DNA from: Adenophora triphylla var. japonica
Lineage: Eukaryota > Streptophyta > Magnoliopsida > Asterales > Campanulaceae
Length of the DNA: 64,000 nucleotides
Assembly (NCBI GenBank): GCA_022495995.1
Contig: JAFEMH010003627.1
Coordinates: forward strand, 62,001 to 126,000
Direction: 5' to 3'
Under the pieces are notes generated by a model. That model had not been told where the DNA came from. It worked only from the letters and a program-made list of their open reading frames with translations, and did not search any database. Every line of letters begins with the position of its first letter. Within the stretch, counting starts at the first letter, position 1. Shown here piece by piece: positions 43,684 through 55,599 of the stretch. A program made the position numbers and the translations under genes.

Positions 43684-44761
43684 TTAGTACATACAATACA
43701 TTAAACAAAGAAATAGTTTTTCCCGAACTGAATTCCAACACCACACTTCTTTTCCTTGAATAGGAGCGGAATGGTCATCACCCATGTAAAGAACAGATCC
43801 GTCTTCCATTGGTTCATATGTCTTAAACCAACAACGATCTTTACAAACATGAGTTGTGGCACCGAAATCAATCCACCACGCAATAGCATCATCTTTGGTC
43901 TTCAGAATGGTCCTTAGACCCCTTTCCCGAACCACTTGTGCTTGCGCCTTTCTTGTTGTTTCCAACACGACAATCCTTCTTAAAGTGACCAGTTTTACCA
44001 CACTTCCAACATGCCAATTTAGGCTTCTTGTTGGGACCAGAACCATTGTCATTGAAACTACGTTTCTTTCCTTTGTTTTTATTGTTTCCACCCTCATCAA
44101 TCATATTGACCGAGGGTCCAGCAACTTCTTTTCCTTTGCCTTTGTCATCCTCTTGCGCCCTAAGAGATTCCTCTATGCGCAAGTGACTACCAAGTTGAAC
44201 CAAAGACAGATCGTCTTTACCATGTTTCAAAGTGTGTTTGAAATCCTTCCAGGAGGGAGGCAACTTATCAATCACACTTGAAACAAATATTGACTCATCC
44301 ATCTTCAACCCGTGTTGTGTATATTGTCCAAGGATTCTAAGGAGTTCATTGAACTGTTCCATGACAGGTCTTGAATCGACCATCTTGTAATTATTAAAAT
44401 TACTTACAAGGAACTTCTTACTAGAAGCATCCTCTGCCATGTACTTGGATTCAAGAGAATCCCATAACTCTTTAGCAGATTCCTCATTTTGATAGATGTC
44501 AAAGAGAGAATCAGACATACCGTTTAATATGTGTCCTCTGCAGATGTAGTCGTCGTTTTCCCACTTTGATCTACGTCTGATTGCCTCCAAGTTGTCATCT
44601 TCAAGCAATTCCGGAATAGGGGTAGAAAGAACATACACCACCTTTAATGTTGTTAAAAGGAAGTGCATCTTCTTCTGCCAACGCCGGAAATCTTGTCCTT
44701 CAAATTTGTCTAGCTTTCCAAACTTGTTCGTCATCTCCTTCAAAGTACTTCCACCAGCCAT
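43684..44761 (-). pseudogene. Gag and protease of element F
   Basis: ATG 44761 opens MAGGSTLKEMTNKFGKLDKF, only 26 bp inside the LTR. The gag capsid (RRWQKKMHFLL, SAKELWDSLESKYM, VMEQFNELLRILGQY) is open to 43889 with zinc knuckle CWKCGKTGHFKKDC. Protease follows in another frame: WWIDFGATTHVCKDRCWF, where the catalytic motif should be DSG, so Ser is replaced by Phe. A frameshift lies near 43930. Confidence 0.88.
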
Positions 44762-44787
44762 GAGTATCACCAAATACTTTATTCGTT

Positions 44788-45433
44788 TGTAGGGGAAATA
44801 TAGGGTCTCGATCTTGATACTAGGGCCGGATATATGATTGAATCGTGTATAATCCACTTTCCGAATAAAGTATTTCGACCCTTAATGCCTGGGTTACACA
44901 AAATCTTTATTGGGATAAGACAATCACACAATTTGTTTTCTAGGCAAAGAGAACAAATCAAAACTTGAGAATTGTTTGCTTTCGTTATTGTTGTAATTCA
45001 CTCTTGTGTTTTTCATGTATATACAACTGAGATCAATCTCTGTATATATACAGATGGGAAGGTATTAGTTAAAGAGTACAATCAAAAGACATGACTTTAG
45101 CCAAGCAATGTGTCTCTTCATTTTGAAAAGGCACCAGTACAGGAACTGCACGGCCGTGTCTTATGAATTGCACAGCCGTGTTGTTCATACCTGCACGGCC
45201 GTGTCATATGAACTGCACGGCCGTCTTTGTTCATCTTGATCGGCCGAGCATATCAGCAAAATGTGCTACCCTTTAACTTTTACTTCTATATCGAGGTTGA
45301 CTTCGTTTTAGCTCAAACGAGTGTGTACTCCACACTTTCCCTTACTCGTATCCGAGTCTAATACGAATCACATTGATCTCTTAGTAAATCACCATTAAAA
45401 TAAAACAAGTTGATGACACTAAAATCACCAACA
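44788..45433 (-). repeat. 5' LTR of element F
   Basis: 646 bp, close to 40477-41121 with small changes, including damage in the second and fourth palindromes. The 26 bp between it and gag contain no clear TGGTATCAGAGC primer site; TTGGTGATAC at about 44764-44773 is the nearest resemblance. Confidence 0.92.
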
Positions 45434-45438
45434 GCTTT

Positions 45439-47377
45439 ATGCTTCTATTGTGATGCAAATCTTGGGTGAAGCACGTGGTGTGCAAGAATCTAAGATCATT
45501 AAAACTGTTCATAGAGACTTCTTAATTTGTCTTTGAAGACTCGCCTTTCGAAGGTTATTGAATGTTTTAGAATGATCGTCTTAAGAACCCATAATTATTC
45601 CAATAGAATACATGTGTGTATTCAAATAAATGTCATAATAAAGAATAAATATAAGAAGATAATGATGACTAGAACCCCATAAGCAAGTGTGGTTAGTAAT
45701 ATGATGTTTGCTATTTGAGCTTACTCAACCTGACCTTTTATTTTGCTATTGGGACAATAGATCGTTTTCAATATGACCTTGGTCCCGCTAATATGTTAGT
45801 GGTTAGGTTGTTGGCTACTTATGTGGTACTAAAAGTCTAATGAATTGTTTACTAAGGGTGGGGATTTTAATGTAGATGATGCACTGATAGAGATTAGGAA
45901 TATAGAAGATACATTCCTCATGTGGATTAGTTATTTCTTGATTGAGCAAGAAGTATTTGAATGTATTTCCCTAATTATCAGAAAATTATATGGTTGATAA
46001 AGATCCTTGTAACATCTAGATGGTAAACAAAATGTGAATGGTCAAGTAGTCATTAATGTTGAGTTTGACTACTTAGAGATTCAAACGGGATCTCAAGCAT
46101 CGTAATCAATCACATTTAAATTAGATGTCATTTCACTAGTTTATTTATTGTGTTAGTGAATGTAGTTCTAAAATATGATCCTACTAAAAATGTGTCGATA
46201 TACTGTATGATTAAGACTCTATTGGGAGAGACTTTTTGATCTTTGTGTAAGACTCAAGGGAATGTAGGATTTGAGTTATTATTTTAGAACACATTGTTGA
46301 CATTATTATTTTCATTATCGTTTGAATCTAATACATGTTATTTCATCCCTTATTATGTGTATGGAATGTGATTAATATGTGGTATACATTTTAATTAAAA
46401 AGATGTCTAAAGGACTTGAATTGACCCTCTCACACGGGTAATTCGCCTTGTCGCTATGTGAGCGAGCAAGATGAGATAATAATGTATTTGACACTTGTTA
46501 TTAAGGGGGGTGTACAAATGACATTATCATATCGCCTTAACATGTGGTTAAGATGAGACCTACTTTATATGTGGGTCGATTCAAAGTTTTATGGTTCACG
46601 ACTTTGAATGTCCTATGTGGAAAGTCCGAATTTGAGACCCTTAAGAGGCACTAGAAGAGTGGCAGCTTTTGAGGACTCAGGTTAGATGCCAGAAGGGAAA
46701 CTAGACCAAGATTCGTAAGGTGTTAGAGTATGACATGCCCATTCGAGTGGGAGTTCCACCGTAACATACATATCATACTGTATGTGACTATAAAGCGACT
46801 TGAAAGTGATTGAATAATCCCTGCTTCATCACTGTGTGAGTTCTAGTGATCAATATGTGATCACACTTATGCCCTATGTGACTTAGAACTATGTTAATGA
46901 TCTAAAGATTAATGACGCTACTTTGGCATGTTGTCCAAAGGGTTTTGCACTTGTAGTCAGCCTCCTCGGAGCATTGCTGGGAAAGCTATTAATCTAAAGA
47001 TAATTGACATGAGAATCTAAGGAAGATAATTATGATATACATATCTGTTTAGTTACTCAATGCCCGGGCGATCATATTGAACATACGGTTCAAAAAGATT
47101 GATCTTGAGTACCTAAACTTATTGAGGTTTAAACACCGCTTATGAGGGGTTAAGGATGTTTGAATTGATGTAATTATAATGTCTGGGGCATAGACGAGTT
47201 TTTGTTCTAACAAGGACGTGCTATGTTGGTAGATGGTATTTGATATAGCACTCCTACCCTTTTATTCTTTTCTCGTCGATCGCACGCCTCACTTCTTGTA
47301 TGAAGAGATGCGTATTTGATGGGCTTCGAGAACATGATATGGTAATAGATATATTCCCATTTTGATCGAGTGGGAGA
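45439..47377 (+). pseudogene. Degenerate RT-RNase H end and 3' UTR of mosaic E
   Basis: It continues the D-like pol after F (cttgggtgaagcacgtggtgtgc aligns with D near 56236). It decays through RNase H to about 46270 and then matches the D 3' UTR (57120-58210), including cacgggtaattcgccttgtc and the final gagtgggaga polypurine tract at 47369-47377. No open frame remains. Confidence 0.8.
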
Positions 47378-47782
47378 TGTTGGACTCATAGAATTCTAGT
47401 CCTGTAATGATACGTTCAAATATGGGATAAGACTAAGTAGTTGGATTAGATGGTGAGTTACAATCCATATGGGACTGTAACTCTATGGCTCATCTAACTA
47501 TATATTTTAGGCTTTTGTAGACTAAAATATATACAACAACAAACCATATAGATCTCAGCCAAAATACTGTCTCTAGGCTACCATCGAGAGCCTTGGAAGA
47601 TGAGAGTGGAATCATAGCTAGATGCCTAACTTTGTGGTATCGGCTCGATGAGAGAAACGTGGTGATTGCAGGCACAATCGTTCGTGGGTTCGTAGCACAA
47701 ACAGAAAGTCTTCCGCAAACGCAATCTGGACTAGTCGCTAATGAGGTAATTCGTTGTACCCACTATTGTTATTAGTCCTTCA
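47378..47782 (+). repeat. E-type LTR (complete, 405 bp)
   Basis: TGTTGGACTC...TTAGTCCTTCA. The end is exact: the next base begins inverted internal element sequence instead of host DNA or a target duplication. Confidence 0.88.
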
Positions 47783-50700
47783 CTTCTTTAGAGAAATATT
47801 TCCAAACATAATTGGAAGTATTGTATAAAACTTGTTATAATTAAGAGGTATAGATACTCCAATTGAGCTTCTGACCTTCCATAACTCTCAAGAGTTACTG
47901 ACTTGTAAGACATTAAGTTTAGGATGAAGTTGCAATCAATTTCTCAAACAGAATTGAGAAAATATTACATTAACATCTACCTAATCTTTTGAAGCATCAT
48001 ATGGGTACTTACCTTTGCAACACCATTTTGTTGCAAAGAAAAATAATCATCAACTATACATGTATCACATATTTTCTCACACAATTCTACAACTGATCAA
48101 ATAAATATACATAAAAATGGTATGCCATAAGATCACTTAGACTCTTATCCTTTTCATTCTCAATCATTGTTAAAAAATGCTTAAACAAATCAAGAGTTTA
48201 ATAACTATGAGTTTAAAGGTAAACATAAATATCTCATGTATATTTATCGATAAAGTAAGAAAATATGATATACGATAACTTGTCTTAACTTTCAAAGGTT
48301 CACATTTATCCGAACAAATTAAGGATTATGTTAATCTGATTGTCTTACGATGAAGACATTTTGACATCTATTTGTCAAATAAGATTACACATTTATAGGT
48401 CGATATATAGAAAAACTCCTAATAAGCTTACTCTAAATATCTCTTCACCTATCCCAACAAAGTCTAATTCTAGCAATATCTAAACCCATAAGAATCAACA
48501 GTCATATAAGAATAAATATATAAGAGAAATATATTAAAAACTAATTTTAACATAATTTGGTTGACTAACATTCATAACCCAATAGAACTACTATTTTCAA
48601 TGGAATTGTCTAAAAAACTACCACTAAGGTCAAATGCCATTATAGCTCAAGCACGTTAATTACATAGACAGCAGATCATATCATTTTCTAGGCACATAGA
48701 ATACATTATATAAAATCAATATGCGTACACTCCGCAACATAAGTCAACACAAGTCAACTCCTTTGATTTCATGATAATATTGTCTTTCCATGGAAAGTCT
48801 CTTCTAGTACCTCTAATAACACAAAAATAATCTACAAATCCTACTTTAACTTTCAACATTTATTCGATTGAGATTAAATCTACTATCCACATTGGAGAGT
48901 TTCAACATCAATTCACGAGAACAAACATCATTTGAGATTTTTAGGATCTTATGAAACTTTCGTCAACTTATGACAAATCCGACTCACTTATGATATCATA
49001 AGTGTAAGAATTATTGCTCTAGCTACTTTCATTTATTCTTGTGGTACTTAATGATCTGTTATCTTTTATGATTGTCTCTTGCATTTCAGCCCTCATGACT
49101 TATGCAAACCTCTAAGGGAGATACCATAAAAGTATAAGGTATGCACTCATTGCACAACTTTGTTCATCACGCTCTATCTCAGTTACCTTATTCGGAGAAA
49201 ACATCTAATAAAAGTTCAATTTGAGTCGTATGAGTCAGAACAATAACTGTCTCAAGGTACTCCATAAGTCTAGTAGTCAACGAATGACCACTTTATACTT
49301 ATTGCTTATTAGATAAGACATCCCCTAAGGATTTAATTCATGAGTCATTCCCAACATCCATTGAAGTCGTTCATCATTTAATTGTCTTTTATCTTCAATT
49401 AAGCATTTGAACTTTATCACACATGGTACTTAACCATTTAGAAGATGTATTGTCTAGCAAACTAGGTTGATCATTATTACACAATTCCTAATTTATTAGG
49501 CAAGTCGTGAACTGCGAAATAAATTAGATTGATTTACATGCTTCTCAACAGTCAATACTATTAAGCGTGTGCATCAATCACATGACAATTTTACTAGGTA
49601 GGGCACTATTACCCAATTATGAATTAAGTCATCACAATTTTCATTTTTCATCTATCTCTAGCTCATATAACTAGAGAATAATTCTTAAGCTACTCACATT
49701 TATAGGTATTGTTTCACTATTTACAAGTTGCATAAGGTGACATTAAGCATACATAATAATTCAATTTTTGTTCTAAAAACTCAATCCAAAAATATACTCT
49801 CATTATAACATGACAAGAAGGAAAATCTGCGAGGCTCGTAATCACGACTCGCGCATGAAAAATGTTAAAATATTTATGGATTAATTTTTGAACAAAAATA
49901 AAACTAGATAAAACGAATTTATCATATAGATTTCACTCTAAAATAATTCCAGCATGTCCGGAAAAATTACATCGGGTTTCATGTAGTCCCGATATAGTTT
50001 TCATGCAAATTTATTTGTGAAAATATCTCATAAAATGACATTTAAAGCACATAAATATTTCAGATATTTCAAAAAATCTGAAAAAATTCAGAACAGTGCA
50101 ATATCATGCAATTAAACAACAGAAAAAATTTCATAATTTTCTGATTAATATTTTCCAGTCTGATAAATAAATTTCACATAAAAGCACATACAAAAATACA
50201 GAAAATAGATTTCTGTTCAACATAAATTCATTGAATAATTTACAACTATGTATAACATTATTTTAAACATACAAAAAATATTTCGTATTTTTCTGAATAG
50301 CGAAACTATTTTTCCATAATTTATCATGCAGTGAAATACTTAAAAATTCCAGAAAATATATTCTGCTAATAAAAAAATTATGACAAAAATCATAGCATGT
50401 TATGGAAGAAAATTAAACTCACAGTAAAAATTTCAAAATTTTCTTGAAATTATAATTATTTTTAATGATTTTAATACACATAAATCTAATTACATTAAAT
50501 CCAGAAAACATATACCGCGAATCAATCTTTGAATGACCATATCTCACTCGTTTTTTGAGCCAAATTAAACAAATAAACTGGCTACGAAAAGATCTGACAG
50601 AGAAGAACAAAACTCATGTTAACAATTTTTATCAAATCTGACATTAACATCATCAAAAACAGCCATGAACATTCGAAAAAACTCACAAAATCCGAAAATT

Positions 50701-50932
50701 TAAATTGCAATTACTCCAAATTGACTCGGCCATATACAACGATTTTCGAATATGTTTTTTCTAGATATCAAGAGCTACGCAGGCATATATGATTCACACA
50801 AAACGGATCAAAAATTGGACATTAAATTATCAAACCCACTTGGTTCGTATTTTGACCTAAAAACACAAAAACGAAAATTATGCAAATTAATCCGTTCAAC
50901 CGTGAGCACAAACAAATTGGCTCTGATACCAA
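47783..50932 (-). pseudogene. Inverted 5' half of an E/D-type Copia element (G): leader, gag, part of integrase
   Basis: Read on the minus strand: primer site TTGGTATCAGAGCC (50932-50919), a long leader matching D 51751-53080, the position of the gag start (about 49700, where ATG is lost), decayed gag and integrase, with a recognisable QQNGVA segment near 48025-48040. It stops at the equivalent of D 55150. The pol coding is very AT-rich and shattered, while the leader is better kept. RT and RNase H are absent here. Confidence 0.75.
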
Positions 50933-51316
50933 TGAAGGACTAATAACAATCGTGGGTACAATGAATTACCTCATTAGCGACTAGTCCAGATTGCGTTTGC
51001 GGATGACTTTCTGTTTGTGCTACGAACCCACGAACGATTGTGCCTGCAATCACCACGTTTCTCTCATCGAGCCAATACCACAAAGTCGGGCATCTAGCTA
51101 TGATTCCACTCTCATCTTCCAAGGCTCTCGATGGTAGCCTAGAGACAGTATTTTGCTGAGATCTATATGGTTTGTTGTTGTATATATTTTAGTCTACAAA
51201 AGCCTAAAATATATAGCTAGATGAGCCATAGAGTTACAGTCCCATATGGATTGTAACTCACCATCTAATCCAACTACTTAATCTTATTCCATATTTGAAC
51301 GTATCATTACTGGACT
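50933..51316 (-). repeat. Inverted E-type LTR of G, missing its first ~19 bp
   Basis: It matches 47378-47782 in reverse, with the CCTTCA end at 50933. The other end stops at ggactag (51312-51318), where it runs straight into the D 5' LTR, so the outer tip is lost. Confidence 0.85.
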
Positions 51317-51737
51317 AGTTAGACACGTGATTTATTATCCCTAACTAGCTGATACGTTCAAACTGGGATAAGGAGAATTTGGAGGATAAGACAAATAGAG
51401 ACTCTTATGTGAATGAGACTCTATAACTTAGTCCAACCAGTATTCTATAAATTAAGTCTCTATGGGAACCAACTTATAGAAAACACGTAATATTCCATAT
51501 ACTCCTCAGACTGACTGAGAAATACGATCTCTGGCAACCATCAAGTGTCTGGGATTTGAGAGTGGAACAAAATTCAATATCCATCTTGTGATATTGAATC
51601 GGACGAGAAGAGGTGGTGATTGCAGAATCAAGACGATCGTGGTTCGTAGCACAAGCGAAATCTTCCGCACAACGAGCTTCGGATTTAATCTATAAGGTAT
51701 TCCGAGAACTCGTAGATAACTGATGTGTTTTCCTTCA
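51317..51737 (+). repeat. 5' LTR of element D
   Basis: AGTTAGACACGTG...TTTTCCTTCA, 421 bp. It is very close to 58211-58631, but the first base T is changed to A. Confidence 0.92.
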
Positions 51738-51738
51738 T

Positions 51739-51750
51739 TGGTATCAGAGC
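51739..51750 (+). other. Primer binding site of element D
   Basis: TGGTATCAGAGC (followed by CTGG) is the initiator Met tRNA complement. Confidence 0.93.
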
Positions 51751-53081
51751 CTGGTTGCTTGATGCTCACCATTGATGTCTTGATTTCATGGTTTTTTGAA
51801 TTTTTTGAATCTATTTATTCACCAACTGGGTTTGAAGATTCGAAATTCAAATCTTGTCCGTTTTATGCGTTTTTGATATCCGTGCGTAGATAATAATGTG
51901 TAGAATAACATACGAAAAATTCATCAAATTCGGCCATGTAGATTTTGAGTAATTGCAGTTGTAATTTTCGGATATTATGTTTTTTTTTCGTGATGTTCAT
52001 GGCTGTTTTCGATGATGTTAAATTCAGATCTGATTAAAAGTGTTAACATAAGTTTTGTTCTATGATGTGAGATCTTTCTGTAGACACTTTAATTGTTTAA
52101 TTTGGAATTAAATCAAGAGAGTTATGGTGTTATAAAGATGGGTCGGCGAAATACGTTTTTGAAAGCAAATGTCTCGGCGTCTGCCATTACTGCTGCTCAC
52201 TGAAAACGACGATCCATGCTCTCTCTGAGTACATGCCTTTTTGCCCAGAGAGAAATAGGACCAAAAATTTTTTGCAAATTTTATAAATGTTTTTTGGATT
52301 TAGTTAATGTTTTAATTTGTATGTTAATGCATTAAAAATATAAATACGGTCCAGAAAATTATTTAAATTTTACTGTGTGTTTAATATGCTGTGACAACAT
52401 GCTGAGATTTTTTTTTCTTAATTTGTTTATGATCAGAATATATTCTATGAATTATTGAGTATTCTGCTGCATGATTAATTCATGAAAAATAGTTTTGTTG
52501 TCCAGTAAAATATAAAAATTTTTCCGTATATTTAGAATAATGTTATACAGATCAGTATATTTTTTCATAATTTTTTGACGAGCAGTAATCTGTTTCATGT
52601 ATTTTTGTATGTGTTTTCGTGCAAATTTTATTTATCAGAGTGGAAAATATTAATCAGAAAATCATGAATTTTTTTTTGTGGTATAGTTACATGATAATGC
52701 ACTGTAATGAATTTTTTCAGATTTTTTGAGTAATCTGAATTATTTATGTGCCTTAAATGTCATTTTATGATGTATCTTCACAAATAAATTTGCATGAAAA
52801 ACATATTTGAGACTATACGAGTCCCATACAAATTTTCTAGAATTGCTAGAATTATTTTAATGAGCTTTAATTGGTGGATTTGTTCTATCAATATATTTCT
52901 TTTATTTAAAAATCAATTATGAGTATATTTTTATTATGCATGCTTAAGGTTATGATTACGAGCCTCGCGGATTTTCTCTCCTTTTCATGTATGATACAAG
53001 TATATTTATTGTTGAGTTTTTATGATAAAAGTGAATTTAAATCGTATGCTTAATGTCTCTATTGTAATATGTTATAGTGAA
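51751..53081 (+). other. Long untranslated leader of element D
   Basis: 1.33 kb between primer site and gag with no supported reading frame. It is AT-rich and conserved with the inverted leader of G (50918-49700). Such leaders commonly hold packaging and dimerisation signals; that role is inferred. Confidence 0.7.
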
Positions 53082-53966
53082 ATGGCATCAAAGAACGTAA
53101 TTGCTGATTTGAATAAGGGTGACAAATTGGATGGCAAAAATTATAGTGTTTGGCAAAGGAAGATCACATACTTGCTAAACGACTAAGAGGTTCTTGAGAA
53201 CCTTGACACTGTGATGCTTGAGCCAGAGATGGGTAGCAATACCATCGCCCAGCACCGTCAGAACATGCAGGCTTTTCAGTCATGGGTCAAGAAGGACAGT
53301 TGTGCTCGCTTTACTATGTTGAGGAGCATGCACAACGACCTGATTGGGCAGTTTGAGAACTGCTCTACTGCTAAGGACATGTGGGACCAAATTAAGGCTG
53401 CATTTGGTAACACATCTGCAACAAGGCTTCGTACCTTGACATACAAGTTTGAATCGTATAAGATTGACCAGAAACAATCCATTCCTGATCAGCTACGTGA
53501 GTTGTCTGGTATGATTAGTGAGCTTCGTCTTCTTGGTAGTATCTTGTACGATGAGCGGCAAGTCCAAGCCGTGATTCGTTCACTGCCGGACTCGTGGAGT
53601 AATTTGAGGCAGATCCTGACTCATACAGATTCCATTCAGACTTTTGCAGATGTTTCCCGTCATGTTGAGCTTGAGGCAGAGCGCCATGAGGCAAGTCGCG
53701 CGATGAGTGCTGCGACTCGTGACCTTGCTCTTGTTACTCTTGATGATCAGCGCAAGCCTAATGGGCAGCGTAAAAATCAGGGTAATAAAGGCAAGAAGGC
53801 TCAGAAACTGGGGCCAAAAGGTGGCAAGATTGCTAAACGCAGAGGCAAGAAGAATATTGCTAAGCAAAAGTGCTACAACTGTGGAACCTTGGGTCATTTT
53901 GCTCGGACTTGTCCTGAGCCCAAGAAGGTACCTCTAAATCCTAGATCTATGCAACTTTGTGTTTGA
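53082..53966 (+). pseudogene. Gag of element D
   Basis: ATG 53082 opens MASKNVIADLNKGDKLDGKN. TAA at codon 35 (53184-53186) interrupts it, after which the frame is open. UBN2-type capsid motifs are AKDMWDQIKAAFGNTS, TLTYKFESYK and RHVELEAERHEA. A basic stretch leads to zinc knuckle CYNCGTLGHFARTC (about 53871-53912). A TGA at 53964 separates it from the protease in the same frame. Confidence 0.88.
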
Positions 53967-55599
53967 TCTCATGTTTTGTTAGCTGACTCTCTCCCTGAAT
54001 GGATTGTAGACTCAGGCTCCACAAAACACGTGACATGGGATCGTGCGGGATTTGTAGATCATAGGAAGATTCCAGCTGGTACGCGAAACATTTTCATGGG
54101 AAATAGCTCAACCGTGGAAGTCAAAGGGGTTGGCTCATACCAGCTCCTTTTGCGGAATGGACGCAGTTTGACTTTGCATGAAGTACTATACGCACCTGGA
54201 GTTCGCTATAATCTACTTTCAGTAGTAAAATTGCTAGAAATAGGATATTCTTTTAATTTTAGCGGTAGTCAGTTGGATATTTGTTTTGACAATATGGTTT
54301 TGACATGGTTTTTTGTCAGACAATTTCTTTAAATTAGATTTGTTTGATTCTTTATCTTCTGTTAATGCTACTTCTTGTGTGGTATATGATACTTCTAATT
54401 CTGAGTTGTGGCATGCCAGACTTGGACATATAGAAAAGGACAGAATGAGTAGATTGGCTAGAGAAGGACTATTGGATTCTCTCCCAAAAGTTAATTTACC
54501 TGTGTGTGAGCCTTTTTTGGCGGGAAAAGCCTGCAGAAAGCCTTTTGGTAAGGCTAAAAGGGCCACACAGCCATTAGAGTTAGTCCATTCAGATATTTGC
54601 GGACCTATGAATGTAAAAGCACGCCATGGTGCTTCCTATTTTCTCACTTTTATCGATGACTACACGCGCTATGGTTATGTTTACCTTATTTCTCACCGTC
54701 ATGAAGCACTTAATTGTTTTGAGCGCTTCTTGGCAGAGGTAGAGAATCAGAAGGATAAAAGCCTAAAAACTTTAAGAACTGACCGGGGCCGCGAGTACTT
54801 GTCTGGTCAATTTAAGGGATTGTGTGAGAAAAAGGGGATAGTAAGGCAGTTAACGATTCTTGGAACTCCGCAACAAAATGGTGTTGCAGAACGAAGGAAT
54901 CGTACCTTGTTATAGATGGTTAGGTCGATGATGGCACAAGCAAATCTCTCGATTTCGTTTTGGGGTGATGCTCTTATGAATGCCACGTATATCCTTAACC
55001 GAGTCCCTTCTAAATCAGTCTCTACAACCCCCTACCAATTGTGGAAAGGTGAGAAGCCTAATTTGGGGCATCTACACCCTTGGGGTTGTGCTGGTTATGT
55101 CCACAGTACTTCCAATAAGTTTGGAAAACTTGGCCCTAGAGGAAACAAGTGTGTTTTTATAAGGTATTCTGATACCTCTAAGGGTTATGTAATGTACGGT
55201 GGAAAACCTGAAGTTGGGATGACTGAAATAGAGTCTCGTGATATCGATTTCATTGAGAATGATTTCCCACAAATCGGTGAAGTCAGAAAGGATTTCGAAC
55301 TCTTTGAGATGGAGGAAGAACATTTGACATCTCTTGGCGAAGGTGGGGAATTGTCTCAACCTAATGATCAAATGGATCAACATACGGTTGAGCATGTGGT
55401 CGCCAATGAGAGTCAAGATGATCATCCAAGTAGGAATGTTGATTCCAATGGGAGTCTTCCACCAGAGCGAAGAAGTCAACGTGGAAAAATTCCTCGTCGT
55501 CGATTTGAGATCGAAGGGGAATCTTTTCTATGTGAAGCTTTAGACGCTTGTGAACATACTTCATTCAAAGAAGCAATTTCTTCACCTAAGAGTGATTAA
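53967..55599 (+). pseudogene. Protease and integrase of element D
   Basis: Protease WIVDSGSTKHVTWDR at about 54000 keeps the DSG site. A frameshift lies near 54310. The pre-integrase domain is ELWHARLGHIEKDRM with CEPFLAGKAC. The integrase core has LVHSDICGPMN, FIDDYTRYGYVY, RTDRGREY and TPQQNGVAERRNRT, so the catalytic acids are visible. A TAG lies at 54913-54915. The linker up to 55599 ends with TAA. Confidence 0.88.

Larger units (their letters stand above)
40477..45433 (-). mobile_element. Copia element F, integrase-deleted, nested in E
   Basis: Two closely matching LTRs (40477-41121 and 44788-45433, roughly ten differences by eye) and a perfect GCTTT duplication (40472-40476 and 45434-45438). 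Gag, protease, RT and RNase H run right to left on the minus strand. The integrase core is missing and replaced by about 450 bp of degraded sequence. The lineage differs from A-C and D. Being intact at its ends but lacking integrase, it was probably either mobilised in trans or deleted after insertion. Confidence 0.92.

Noticed and set aside
40462..44961. Same ~60-codon minus-strand frame seen twice (40462-40650 and 44779-44961)
   Set aside because: Both are inside the two LTRs of F, so the repetition comes from the LTR, not from a duplicated gene.
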